Positions 23,062 to 34,829 of a stretch of 64,000 nt of DNA are shown here, piece after piece. A program made the translations under genes and the position numbers. A model generated the notes under the pieces. The model saw only the letters and a program-made list of their open reading frames with translations, was not told the DNA's origin and did no database searches. Position 1 is the stretch's first letter. The number at the start of each line of letters is the position of its first letter. Source of the DNA: Actinernus sp. WN-2022 (taxonomy: Eukaryota > Cnidaria > Anthozoa > Actiniaria > Actinernidae); contig JAOWCC010000577.1 in the NCBI GenBank assembly GCA_030867875.1, positions 152,822,344 to 152,886,343 on the forward strand, written 5' to 3'.

Positions 23062-23149
23062 ATTCTCGGACGCGCGCACGCGCTCCATATTAGGATGTCG
23101 ATCGAGGGAGCCTGGGAAAGAGCGTTACACACACACACACTTAGCGTAT

Positions 23150-23320
23150 TATGATATAAGATTATTATTACTCGGGCTGCCTGTGGCAGGCCCGTGCAAC
23201 AAAATTTCTGCGCATGCGTTAAATTATGCATTAATTGACCTCGTGCCGCTAATAGATTTCGCCATCGGACGGTATTCTTGTTTGAGGTACGTTTCGTAGG
23301 TTTTATGCCACATTTCATTT
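23150..23320. repeat. Dispersed repeat, partner at 29812-30030
   Basis: TTACTCGGGCTGCCTGTGG, GCGCATGCGTTAAATTATGC and GGTACGTTTCGTAGGTTTTA occur in the same order here and near 29815-30025. Class unknown. Confidence 0.55.
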
Positions 23321-23969
23321 TACTCTAGGTCATAATACATACCAGTGCAAACACCGTGATCTGTAGGCCAACACTAAAATAATTTTGATCGTGTTTTTGG
23401 TTGGTTTACCGATCTCGTATGGAGACCTCTGTACGTTATACTATACAGGTATACTGAATAGCTGATTTATAGCGAAGTATAGCGATTTACTAGCAAATAT
23501 ATATATATATACTGTGGTTGAGCAGTTATGGGTTTCTCTCCTCTATCGAAGTCTGAAGACATCTGAACTCCTGAACTGTGAGAGCCGACACTGTCGCTCG
23601 CCAACACGAAGCCAGAAATAGCCCGGAGAAATAAACACTCAGCACAGAATAATTTATGATGAGCGAAGCAATATTCAACTCTCAAGGTAAACAAGAATCC
23701 TCTAACGGCCGAGGTTTTGGTTCGAGAAATTAAAGGCTTCCAACAGTTCCCTTTATAGTTCTGTAATATAATGAGCAGACTGCAGTTTTGGGAAGGAGGG
23801 TAAAAGCTTTTAAATAGAGATAACCAACAGGCATTTCAGTTAATAATCTTTAATCCAACAAATATAACCAATATGGACGCGATCAGCGAGCTGCGATAAA
23901 GAGCCGCAGGGTAGAAAGAACAGAGAAATATAGTGATAGCTCCATCATAGGTGGACAGGATACAACTTA

Positions 23970-24135
23970 CAGGGGTGGATCCAGGGTAGTTTATGTGATT
24001 TCCGTAAACTACTCAACTTTTTTCAAACCTCTAAATTTTAGGTAGTTTATTACTAGGAGGGGTGGGGTCGGTGGGTTTTGAGTTGATTTGTCTGTTAGAG
24101 TAAACTACTCAGTCCAAACCCTGGATCCACCCCTG
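23970..24135. mobile_element. 166-bp MITE with CAGGGGTGGATCCAGG ends
   Basis: Ends CAGGGGTGGATCCAGGGT / ACCCTGGATCCACCCCTG are inverted copies, with ACTTA adjoining both sides. The interior repeats AAACTACTC / GTAGTTTA. Confidence 0.75.
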
Positions 24136-25123
24136 ACTTATAATATGGGACAAATATAAACATACATTTGAAACACTCATCTATTAGTACTTTGAACTTG
24201 CAGAACAGCAGACTAAATTGTAAGCGTGCGTTCAACCATGAATAAGTAGAGGTCTACTTCTTTAATTTACATACACGAGAAAAACAAAAATATTAAATTA
24301 CATATATATACTATAGGGGAGCAGAGAATGAATGTCACCGCGCTACCGGCCACTCCTAAAGACTGCTAAATTCAGCTAATAATTATTCCCTTCGGTTATT
24401 ACTAAGAGGATTTCAAATGAAAGTGTATTTCATCTTCAATCTCATGTGGCCCGAGTGAAAGCCCAGATGGGTTCTTGTTATTCATAGAAGCGAGTTTCTA
24501 AATACAGTGAGACCTTGGCTTTGTCTCGGTTTTCAACTTCCGCTCACTGTATTGAGAAATCGCTTCTAAAACAGATCTTCGTGTTTTGCATAGATTAGAC
24601 CAATTGCGTGGTCGATTAAAAAACATTTCTCTCGACTCCCTGAACCAGCGTCCTTTGCGCGCCTCCCAAGCTATCAGTTTCCTTTCCTGTAATCCAATTC
24701 TGAATTAAACAAATTAACGTATTCAGGATCTGCTGATTACCGTGCGCATTTTTTATATCATTCTTAAAGGAGCCGAGGAGCTCAGGCTATAAAACTAATT
24801 TTGACTTACTGGCCAGCGAATTGGCGAACGGTGATGTTACACAATTCCGTGGCTTTGAAATTGTTTTCTATTTTATTTGTCCCGTATGATCCAATCACAT
24901 ACGGTTAGGTCTTGCTGTAGTTCTAGAGCTGATTGTGTTGCGCCATGCCGTGGCATTGAAATGGCTTCACATAGTTTATTCCCTTTTCAACCAATCAAAT
25001 TACGGAGTTACGGTAAGGCAAAGTTACGGTACGGTTACGGTAAGGCTTACATAGATTTTACACCCATATGCAATCCACTTCATAGCATTCACTAATATCT
25101 ATACGATCTTTCATTATTCACAG

Positions 25124-25269
25124 CATCAAATAAAAGGTCCTACATTCCTCACGATAAGAAGAGGTTCGACGGCAATGCTCAAGATCACGAGGTTCAACAG
25201 CTGAAGGAAGACGAGGAATATCCGATGGACAACTTGTCGACTGTTGATGACATCTTTGGCCAAATCTAA
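25124..25269 (+). CDS. Terminal exon, acidic C-terminal tail
   Basis: Acceptor ATTATTCACAG|CA in phase 1 joins in frame with 18339-18488. It codes for about 48 residues, S-N-K-R-S-Y-I-P-H-D-K-K-R then an acidic stretch (K-E-D-E-E-Y, V-D-D-I-F-G-Q-I), ending at TAA 25267-25269. There are no cysteines, membrane segment or GPI-like tail, so the product is probably secreted or matrix-bound. A dibasic/tribasic KKR could be a processing site (inference). Confidence 0.8.
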
Positions 25270-25525
25270 GGAGAACTTAACTTGAGCTTATACTGGATAT
25301 CCATAAAGTATTCATGCAGCTCGTGTTTGGTGTTTTAATTAGTTAATTAACTTTATACTGTATACTCTTTCCCGTTTTTTTACTGGAGAGTGTACCGTTT
25401 AATCAATGCCGTACATCTGATGCCATGGAAATCTCACGTAGGAACTAACTAACTAGCCACTAAAACCATAGCGCTCTATATAGCTAGTAGTTTTATTAAT
25501 GTACCCATGAAGCACTTTAAGATGA

Positions 25526-25552
25526 AATAAATTATTAACATGCGTGAATAAA
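25526..25552 (+). terminator. Two AATAAA poly(A) signals
   Basis: AATAAA at 25526-25531 and 25547-25552, about 260 bp after the stop codon of the cysteine-rich gene. The following GTGTATCGG stretch is a plausible GU-rich element. Confidence 0.65.
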
Positions 25553-25573
25553 AGCGAGTGTATCGGCATTACA

Positions 25574-25925
25574 CCCGGGGGGGGGGGGGGGGGGGGGTAA
25601 CTCCCTTATATGGTCTATACGGGGACGTGCCGCTGGACAGGGTACGGTTTTTGGCCTGTACTAAACAGGGTATTGATTGTACAATTATCCTCGTCTCACC
25701 GGTCTTTAACAGGTCATCAGTCAACATCAGATTATTTCAGAGACTCCACAAGATCATTGTCATCCAATCAATCAATAGTTGCCCGCGGAAATTTGATATT
25801 CTTACAACAAATATATATAAGCCCGAGAACGCAATGCTAGTTTTAAAAACATTAAATTTCCAAGGCAAACTATCAGCCGATAGTTCCTAGACGAACACAC
25901 TATTTGTCGTTATTGCTCATCACAA
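25574..25925. repeat. Poly(G)-ended MITE terminus, partner end not found
   Basis: CCC plus a 21-G run followed by TAACTCCCTTATATGG resembles the ends of 16817-17126 and 19927-20743. I could not find the other end or a second GCATTACA duplication, so this is probably truncated. Confidence 0.5.
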
Positions 25926-26015
25926 AAATTGCCTTCCGCTCTCAACGGGCACTCTCGCCTGATAGTTTGCCGCGGAAAACAACTATAACATCACGTGATC
26001 GCTTTTGGCTAATGA

Positions 26016-26773
26016 ACGAGCGCCAAAATTTTGTGGTGGATTACAGCTATCACGTCACGTGATCGCTCAATGAGTGCGCGCCAAACGTTTGTAGTGAACT
26101 ATAACGCCTGATAGTGCCAAGTGGTGGATCAAGCCGATAGTAAAAATATAATCAGTTTGAAAGCCTTGCTGAAATTCCCGCTACGCGCCAGGTACCTATT
26201 GCGTAGTAAACTGACACGATGTTCAAAAAGGGGTCATTTTCCTTCCGGAAGCTTCGTAGAAGGGTGAAAAAAATCAGAATGATATAAAACTTGCCATGAA
26301 TAATAATATGTTAATAATATGTTAATAATAATAATAATATGTTTTTGTGTTTGAGGTGGGTGATGGCAATGTGACGTCACGGCATACGCCTGAATTTCGC
26401 GACAAGCGAGCGCCAAAATTTTGTGGTGGATTACAGCTATCACGTCACGTGATCGCTCAATGAGTGCGCGCCAAACGTTTGTAGTGAACTATAACGCCTG
26501 ATAGTGCCAAGTGGTGGATCAAGCCGATAGTAAAAATATAATCAGTTTGAAAGCCTTGCTGAAATTCCCGCTACGCGCCAGGTACCTATTGCGTAGTAAA
26601 CTGACACGATGTTCAAAAAGGGGTCATTTTCCTTCCGGAAGCTTCGTAGAAGGGTGAAAAAATTCAGAATGATATAAAACTTGCCATGAAGTCAGAGACG
26701 GATAATATGTTTTTGTGTTTGAGGTGGGTGATGGCAATGTGACGTCACGGCATACGCCTGAATTTCGCGACAA
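26016..26773. repeat. Tandem duplication of a ~370-390 bp unit
   Basis: CGAGCGCCAAAATTTTGTGG... to ...TTTCGCGACAA repeats at 26017-26406 and 26407-26773. The copies are nearly identical except that unit 1 carries a (TAA)n expansion at about 26297-26340 where unit 2 has GTCAGAGACGGA. Each unit contains CACGTCACGTGATCG and GTGACGTCACGG. Confidence 0.85.
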
Positions 26774-27628
26774 ACTGAGGAATAAGAAAATATTGTCCTT
26801 TTTAAGATGGAAAACCATGATGTTATCGAGTTAAACACAAAACCGAAAATGTCATTTGATTTGCATAAAAGGAACTAAAGTTATGAGGAAATAGGTTTTG
26901 AATCTCCCAGCTTTCACCGTTTTTGCATGTTTATTTCATATTCAAATATGCATGTTCTTCGCGATATTTCGAATATGACCTTTCGAATATGTGAATATGA
27001 TTCAATTTACCTAGCCTGAAATACAGCCGACTCCTCAGCTCTGAGGTGGAGCTCTGAGGAACTCAATTTACCGCCACCAGTTTGTTTTTGTGTGTTTGTG
27101 GGGGGAGGGGGAGGAGGGGGGGGGGGGGGGCACCGCCGCTGCCACCACCAAATAAACAAAAATGGCTCCCTAGATTCTAAATTAGTGGGGGGTTCGCCCC
27201 CACCTCCACCACTGGTAAAAAATGGGTCCCTGGTGGCGGGTAACCCCCCACCCCCCAATTCGTCTACCGCCAACAACGTGTGTGTGTGGAGGGGGGTATC
27301 ACCCGGGACCCACCAACCTTTTGAAAAAAAATGGGTCCCTATCGAGTACCATTGTTTTGACCTCCTCCCTTAGGAATGTAATTGTTTGATTACCATATAA
27401 AGTTAAACTTTAGGGCTATTTACCACTGAAGACAATAAAGGAAAAACATGTATAAAATTATAAAATTTGCAGTTTTTTCAACTTGGGACTATATGGTTAA
27501 ATATACTATAACGTCAGGTAGACGTAATTTTACTTTGCAGTTACATATCATTATGACGTCAGGGAAAACTTAATACCCCATGTTGTAAGATCAAAAACAT
27601 ACAATTTTTTTTCATTCTCGGTTCACTT
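26774..27628. other. Non-coding stretch with G/C-run repeat
   Basis: 27098-27370 is a purine/pyrimidine-skewed segment with a 16-G run and several ATGGGTCCCT phrases. It ends in CCATTGTTTTGACCTCCTCCCT, the terminus of the MITE family seen complete at 59088-59383. Long open frames here are low-complexity only. Confidence 0.5.
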
Positions 27629-28018
27629 TAGCCTGCTATGCAGACGTATTTTTTCACTCTCATAAATTCGAAGAAAAAAGTAACGTCTGCTTACCCGAGC
27701 GCTTAATTAGTTTCTAATATGCAAGTGAAGTCAGCACGTTTGTTTTATTTTTCTGCCCAATCAAAGCCATTGTTAGAATTTTAGTGAATTGACGCGCCAG
27801 TGAACACTCTCCTATGATTGGTCAATGGCAAATGTATTGTCTGAATTCCTTTTAAATGTAAAATTACGTCACTTTCCAGGATATGGAAGGTAAAATCTGA
27901 TTGGTACATAACACAATGAGGTGTACATATTGGAAACTAATTAAGCGTTCGGGTAAGCAGACGTTACTTTTTTCTTCGAATTTACGAGAGTGAACAAATA
28001 CGTCTGCATAGCAGGCTA
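27629..28018. mobile_element. TAGCCTGCT MULE-like MITE, copy 1 (390 bp)
   Basis: Termini TAGCCTGCTATGCAGACGTA / TACGTCTGCATAGCAGGCTA, with inverted repeats of about 70 bp including AAAAAAGTAACGTCTGCTTA. An exact 9-bp target duplication GGTTCACTT lies at 27620-27628 and 28019-28027. Copy 2 in inverse orientation is 57959-58345. Confidence 0.9.
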
Positions 28019-28027
28019 GGTTCACTT

Positions 28028-30043
28028 TGTATCCGTCAGATTTTCTTAAATATGTTGATCGGTGAATACCCCAAAACTTTGACCATATTTCGTAAAACAC
28101 TGCCACATTTTATAAATTCTTTCGCTTTCGCGGGAAATTTGAAAATATTTAATCAGCCATAACTTTTTTCCATTTTATCAGATTCAAGTCTGGTTTTTGC
28201 TGGACATCTTCACCAAGAGGGTAGAACACACTGAAAATATTTTCGAAATCCAATTTAAAAATCCTAAATTTTGGCGCACAGTGACATTGTCAATCTACTA
28301 TGTTTGAGATTCCCTTGTCTTGAACTATCTTCCTACCAACTTTCTAGTTATTTGCATCTATGATCAAGTTATCGCGTAGAGGGAGGCCTTTTTTTTGCTA
28401 TCGTGCTGACTAGTAACACATTACATGCAGAAGCCCTATTATTCATCAATGTCGTGCGTAAAAGACGGGCCGGATTTTATGGCTTCGGTGAATACTGAAA
28501 AACCGCGTTATATTGTTTGTTTATTATGACGCCATTTTGAGATCGATAGTGATTGACACATACTGCTAGCTCCTGCCCACGCATACAATACTCGGCCCAC
28601 GCAAACTCCAAAGTTCTGATGGATCGCTCGATATTTCGGGTGATCGGAGGGATGAACTATATTTATGTGTGTAGAATTATTTCTTTTTGTGAGTGTTAAA
28701 TATTAAATAAAATGTCAGAAACCTTACGAGCCAGATAGTGTTACCCACCCACCCCTGCTAGCAGAAGTCTACCCACCCACGAAACAACTTTAACACCTAC
28801 CGTGACAACTGGCGGTCACGAAGTTTAAGTGAAGGAATGGAAGACTGGTTAAACATTAGAATCTCCATAAAATTCATTTGGGATAAATACAGGATATACC
28901 ATGAATATAAGTTTCTGGATGATGGAATGACAAAACGGGAATTTTGTATTATTTCCAGCGGTATACGTAGAGTGTCAACCCAAAGGTAAACTACTTTGAT
29001 ATCGAGAATTTTTCACCGGATCATTTGCCGCGAGAAAATATAAGCGCCTGCCGCCATCTTACTGAAATTTGAATTCTTCCTTTACCGCATGGATTAACAT
29101 GATTATTAAAACATGTCAATCATGATTATTAAAACATGCTCGTAATTTTGTCGGTATCTAAGATATGTACTCAAAACATTGCACAGTTCCTTGTTTTTAC
29201 CTTTATTTCTCCTGTCCAAGTCTCTACAGTATAGGATTTATTCACGACCTGAATAAATCTATAAGAGTCGCTCAGTCCCCGCTCAGTTTTTCCTTCATCA
29301 GTTCATGCTTTGCAAATAGGATAATGACAACTCCGAAGGCGCTAAGTCCTGTCTGACTCGACGTCCATGGCAAACAGTTGGAAAATAAGGCTTTTACCTG
29401 TTGGTAAAACCGCCAAAACATCTGGCCTAGAAAATACAAATGTAGACTATTCACTGCCTGCTTTGTTCTTCTAAAAACATTCCTGAATTAACGCTCAACT
29501 GCTCGATCACTTCTCTCTTATCGCCGCCATTTCAGTCAGTTCGCAGGAGGAATGTGCGACATTTCGTAACACATAACAGCGATATGACAGCTAATTGACC
29601 AATCAGTATTTCCCGTTCAGAATCTGAACGGGAAATGAAAATCTGAGTATAAGGGTGGCTGCAGGCCCTCCTTCTTCTCTCTCGTGCCAGTCTTCTTTTT
29701 CCAATTTCACGCGGCCAAATCGTTTATCACTTCCTTTGCGTTAAAATAACACTGAGGGTAACTTGTTACTCGGGTCAGGCCTTTGGCCGCTCGAGTCTTA
29801 ATCTGCAGGCCGTTATTACTCGGGCTGCCTGTGGTAGGCACGAGTCTAAATCTGCAGGCCGTTTTTTTTTACGTTCGGTGCAACAAAATTTCAGCGCATG
29901 CGTTAAATTATGCATTAATTGTTGGCGCTAATAGATTTCTCTCCAGTCCAGTCGCCAGATTCTGCGGACGCTATTCTGAACTCCTGAACTTTGAGGTACG
30001 TTTCGTAGGTTTTATGCCACATTTCATCACATTTCATAATGGA
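28028..30043. other. Intergenic, no genes recognised
   Basis: AT-rich. It includes a 29-bp palindrome (ATTTCCCGTTCAGAATCTGA...) near 29605, a stretch near 29680-29760 shared with 42180-42260, and the dispersed repeat 29812-30030. Confidence 0.5.
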
Positions 30044-30385
30044 CTATACGGGAAGGCTCCGCCCGAAAGTGATACCTTTTCAGGCTGGTGTTATATAAAA
30101 GGGTAGGGATTTCACGAGTTGAAGTATATAAAAGGGTAGGGAAAACTGTCATCTAGGTATTTAAAAGGGCATTTCAAAATATCTCGAACAGACGCACCAA
30201 ACGGCTGATTGATCCAAGTATTTTAAGGGTTACTCAAGTGAAAAGTTTAGTAAAAGTCGCTCGCCTGTTATTGTGAAAGGGGTACCATTTTTTATGGAAG
30301 GTATATGAAAGGGTTACCTTTTCTGTCAAAAATGGTATATAAAAGGGTAAGGGTTTGGACCTCGGGGCAGAGCCTCCCCGTATAG
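30044..30385. mobile_element. GGAGGCTCCGCCC MITE, copy 2
   Basis: CTATACGGGAAGGCTCCGCC at the left and GGGGCAGAGCCTCCCCGTAT at the right. The interior TATATAAAAGGGTA ladder is the reverse complement of copy 1 (20364-20692). Confidence 0.8.
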
Positions 30386-30431
30386 AACTTTGTTGAGTAC
30401 AGCCGGAGGTCACAAATGGATACAAAGCAAC

Positions 30432-30475
30432 CTGAAGAAGGCTGGTACTGGCCAGCCGAAATATCGTATAAACCT
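30432..30475 (+). ncRNA. Hammerhead-ribozyme-like motif of a Penelope-type repeat (degenerate)
   Basis: CTGAAGA (30432-30438) is followed by a 6-bp hairpin GGCTGG/CCAGCC and then GAAA at 30458. This is the order of a hammerhead core (CUGANGA, stem II, GAAA) described in Penelope-like retroelements. One extra A lies between CTGAAGA and the stem, and a paired cleavage-site helix is not convincing. Related copies are at 47946-47990 and, more decayed, near 9868. Confidence 0.35.
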
Positions 30476-32640
30476 CGACAAGCGTTGTATTTGATCAGCA
30501 TTGCAGTAGTCTTTGGACTATTCTTCTTGCTAATCAAGATCTGTTTTTTGATACAACGTCTGGCTGGATTGATTGTACACGGTTTTAGCGATGGTTTTCT
30601 AACCTTAACTATATATTATTTAGATATAACATCAATTGTGGTTCTTTATCCACTGTTATTATTCATTTTATTATATCTATTCAGGAGCCCAATTATATTA
30701 CACAAGTGGATACCACTAACGATAATCATACAATGGTTTCCACCCCCCCAATTTTTGTAAGCTTTGCAGATCTTACACAAAATTTCCAAACAATATGTTG
30801 TATTCGTCGTGTTTAGTAACAAAACTATGCTTTTGATGCTGCAACTTTATCCAATCTCTTTCTAAAGGGGGAGGGTACCACTATTAACAGGAAATGTATA
30901 TGATTTTCCACCCCTCCCCCCTCAGTTTTGCAAGGTTCGCAGAGTTTACCCTACATTTGCAACCAATATGTTATTGTCGTCGTGTTTAGTACCCAAACTA
31001 CGATTTTAACGCTGCAAATTTATTTAATCAAGTTCTGCACTGGGAAATAGCAAATGAAACTGTCCCAGCATGCATTACGGCAAAAACGGATTTTACGGGT
31101 AGAAAGGAACATCGTAGAGACATGGAGTTTTCACCAAAATGTTACCCATAGGAAACTGCAGGAGGTCTTCTTAATTTGGTTGACATTGAAGTTCAGGAGG
31201 GAAATGACACTGAGCCAAAATAAAATTTCAAAATGGCTTAACCCCCATTTTTAGAGTATCACACCGTATCACGGCTTTGCTGTAGTCTTCGGATTCGTTA
31301 TTGTCGACTTAATTTACCACACTGGAGTCGTAGACGTACTTTGGAGACATATTTTGGATAACTGATGCATTTCAACAAAAAGAAGTCAGCCGGTTTGATC
31401 CGGACAACATTTGACAGCTTACAAGTTATTACAGACATTTGATAATAAAATTAGACTACAATTGCAAATGAGTGGAAAAATCATCGTGTTCCGTAACTGG
31501 TCTAGCCCTATTTATACTCCTCAAGTACTGATGATAACTCAAGTTCTAAATTAGGTCATTGCTCTCATCAGTGGATTTTACATCGCCCAGAATGGCTGGA
31601 CATATCGCGATCATCTGCGAGAACCAAAGCTTTCAGACCACAGCACATTATTTAGCATGAAAAGTTGCAATCATATCGGGGAAGGATCCAAACATGATTT
31701 GTCTTCAACTTAGAAGTGCCGTAACTCGCTCTTTGAGTTGTTTATTCGGCTTTGAAACCGCAGCCGGCGTTACTCAGTTACTAACGAATAGTTGAAAAAA
31801 ATTATTGGTTTATTTTATGCCTATACAAGTAAAGTTTTGAAGTTCTACGCACTTCATTTCGCATGAATCAAGGTACAACTTAACTGGGTTCTTCAGGTAC
31901 GCAGCTTTTGCAAAACTTCCGAATGAGATTTTATCTAAGTTCCGAATCTGAGTAAACCTCACAAAAACTTTCTACTGGTTTCATGCTCAAATTAAATGAA
32001 ACTATAAAGATGGTTGTGTCTCTCGCGTGAGACTAAACCATTACTTTCAAAAACTGGTCCCTTGGAATGAAAGATTGCGGTGTGACGAACTTTCCTTCCG
32101 ACAGCTTTAGTAAAATTTGAATTTCCCGCTGATGACTTTCCGTGCCAAACGGTTCAAACATAAAAATATTGAGTTTACCGCACCAACGATTTTATGATCA
32201 CCCTCGTTTTAAATAATAACAAGAGGCTGTATGCAGCCTATACTCGGGCCATATCCGTCTATAAGTGTGATGCTTGGTATAATTTTTGTGATTGGGTTGA
32301 TTTGATCCCTGTGGTTTGTACAGGTTTGGAATGAGCCATGATGTCACACTGAAACCAGTACAAACCACTGGGATCTGTTAACACAATCAGAAAAAAAAAC
32401 AGCCACAATACCTGGGACTAGGCTGGTGCCACATATATTAGCAATGTTATAAATGAAAAATGATTGTGTCTGAGTATGTGAAATATTATTTAATCGAATT
32501 TTAAAAATACCACCATACAAAAGATCACAAAATTAGTATGCTGACTGAGTTTGAAGCAAACATTTTCTTATTAGTAATCATACATCTGGTTCTATTTAGA
32601 GGAGTTTAATGCAGTTACATTTTATCATTTCTATAAACTT
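30476..32640. other. Intergenic, locally duplicated non-coding DNA
   Basis: A ~115-bp segment containing GTCGTGTTTAGTA is duplicated at about 30750-30860 and 30905-31020. The segment 31300-31590 recurs at 42514-42660 (first part) and 47383-47500 (second part). I see no coding domains. Confidence 0.5.
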
Positions 32641-32689
32641 TCCTTTTAATAATGGTTCTTTCAGAATGAAGATGATCATAAACTCAGGT

Positions 32690-33380
32690 GTTGTTTAAGC
32701 AGGTGAATGGTTTCCCTAGATTACAACTGTCAGTAACTATTTTTGTGTTTCTATTTTACCTGGGTCCTTCCATCCACAGTTTTTATTTTCGAGTGTATGA
32801 GATTCCCTTCCATGTCATTGGAAACAGTTATTTAGCTGTCAATTACCAACTACATCCATTGTCAACTACATGCAGCCGTGCTCCCAATGAACTGGTATAA
32901 AGTTCTGTGCTGAACTGGTATAATTTGATGTTCCTTGATGGTCATTTTTCTGGACTTGCTGAATCAGCTTTGAAGTTCATTAGCTTTATAGGCATACAGC
33001 ATGATATAGGGAAGTACAACGGTGGGTACAATTCCTCTTCATGTCACTGAAAACAGTTATTTAGCTGTAAATTACCAACTATGTCCACTGTCAACTGCAT
33101 AGATGTACCATCTCCAAATAGGTGCTTTCATTTCCAGCACCTTAGTGAAGACTGGAGACATACATGTATAGCATTGATATAGATGTACAAGTCATATAAC
33201 AGTTAATTGTCCTGTGATGTTCAAAATTCAGAGCAACATTCGTTCAGTGCTTTGATACAAAGTTCTATGGTTAACTGGTAATATGTGCCTTGTACATGGA
33301 TATACGTAATCTGCAGGCTGGTAATTTTTCTGGACTGAATCAGCTTTTTGGAGTTCACTAGGCCAGCCTCACTGGGAAGT
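32690..33380. repeat. Imperfect tandem repeat, ~260-bp unit
   Basis: AAACAGTTATTTAGCTGT and AATTACCAACTA recur at about 32822 and 33051. The blocks AAAGTTCTRTG..AACTGGTA and TTTTTCTGGACT follow in the same order in each unit. It has diverged. Confidence 0.6.
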
Positions 33381-33969
33381 ACCGTACAACAGTGGGAATA
33401 ATTATTATGCCTACAAATATAAAAATATGAGTGTGTAAATATATTATTGGTTTTTGACAGGCAATATAAGCTTGTTAACACACACAGGGAGTAATTGCAG
33501 AATACCCCCTCCTTTGGTTCATTAATAATTCATTTCTCAACTTTTTCATACAAACCTTCTAAAAACCTAACCCTGAAATAATAAAAAAACCTAACCATTT
33601 CGACCCAAAATCATTCATAGAACGAGTCTAAATACACCTGAACTAAAGTGAAGAATTTAGCGCAGTTTTCAAGCGATCTTTTGAGTGGAGGGGTATTCTG
33701 CAACTAAGCCCAACGGAGATGTTCCATCACTGTTTTTAAATGGTTGGTTGTATGAAAATTTGACAAAATGAATTATTAATATGCTTACACTGAGAAAGCA
33801 CCGGGATTTCAACATAAATGCACCTGAACTTAATGGAGAATTTAGTGAAGTTTTCAAGTGTACTTTTGCTTTAAGTTTAACAATTTCAGGGCGTACATGC
33901 TTACGCTTACACTGAGAAATTAAAGTGCCGAAATCGCCAAGTATCATGTCAACAGAAGTGTGATCAAGG

Positions 33970-34356
33970 CACAGGAAGCCCAAGCTCTGTTTATGTAAAT
34001 TTAATTTATAAGGGTTTGTATGGGAATTTTTTAATCTGGTTTTTCGATAAATATACTGTAATAAAGTGAATAAAACTTATCTGGTGTCTATGATCTGTGT
34101 CTTGGCTGTGTCTGTACGTAGTTTCAGCGAATTTGGGCGAATTTTGAATCCCTTACTCTTCATACTAAAGTAAGGGATTCAAAATTCGCCCAAATTCGCT
34201 GAAACTACGTACAGACACAGCCAAGACACAGATCATAGACACCAGGTAAGTTTTATTCACTTTATTACAGTATATTTATCGAAAAACCAGATTAAAAAAT
34301 TCCCATACAAACCCTTATAAATTAAATTTACATAAACAGAGCTTGGGCTTCCTGTG
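33970..34356. repeat. Nearly perfect 387-bp palindrome
   Basis: Arms of about 180 bp run inward from CACAGGAAGCCCAAGC and outward to GCTTGGGCTTCCTGTG. They meet at GAATCCCTTA / TAAGGGATTC around a ~15-bp centre. I found one mismatch (T in CTTATCTGG versus C in the partner at about 34247). No target duplication is evident. Confidence 0.92.
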
Positions 34357-34829
34357 ATCAAAGATATAATTAATTGCATCACAAAATTGTTGTATATTGC
34401 AGTTACTTGCTTGGGTATAGCGAAAAATGCAGAAACAAATTATCACTTTGCTGACAGTTTATTTGTATCTCAGTTGAGAGTATTCTTTTGAGTATTCTTA
34501 TGAGTATTTTTTGAGTTTATTTGAGACAGCACTGAAGTTCAAAAGTCGGCTCGTAAAGAGATTGTTGTACCTTAGAACTGTCTGGCGTCGTAGTATGACT
34601 GTATGAATGACAGTGTATAATGTAAGTGATGTGTAAGTACTGAGCACAAGATGTAAAATACAAAAAAACATGCAAAACTCACCTGAAAACTCGAAGCCTC
34701 GATGGACTGCGAACAGCGATCTCATCATTACCTCTGGCTCTGGGTAATATTGTCATCCTTCACACCACTCGCCTTGAAATGTAGATGTTGAACAAAAAAA
34801 GATCCGTGTTGAGCAATGCAGGAACGGAG

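Larger units (their letters stand above)
18493..23080. mobile_element. 4.6-kb element with inverted ends of about 360 bp
   Basis: 18493-18853 and 22321-23080 are inverted copies; for example GAATGTTAAAAAGAAATGAG near 18630 pairs with CTCATTTCTTTTTAACATTC near 22725. The outer ends share a GCGCGTCCGAGAAT block. The right arm also has a short internal duplication (ACTCGATGGCTTGCTCGCC twice, 22630-22700) and a nested 219-bp MITE. The interior holds direct repeats and poly(G) MITEs but no transposase. Confidence 0.6.
18489..25123 (+). other. Last intron of the cysteine-rich gene, 6.6 kb
   Basis: From donor GTGAGT to acceptor ATTATTCACAG. It is dominated by a 4.6-kb structure with inverted ends and nested MITEs. 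The stretches 20752-21295, 21746-22320, 23311-23969 and 24136-25123 hold no coding sequence that I can recognise. Confidence 0.7.

Noticed and set aside
27007..27373. Proline/glycine-rich protein
   Set aside because: The frame arises only from G and C runs of a MITE-like repeat.
28959..28985. 27-bp micro-exon (acceptor TTTCCAG, donor AAAG|GTAAAC)
   Set aside because: The sites look good and the phase fits, but it lies downstream of the terminal exon and poly(A) signals of the only nearby plus-strand gene.
30416..30760. 114-residue hydrophobic open frame as a membrane-protein gene
   Set aside because: Its start overlaps the hammerhead-like repeat, whose other copies do not keep the frame, and it matches no family I know.
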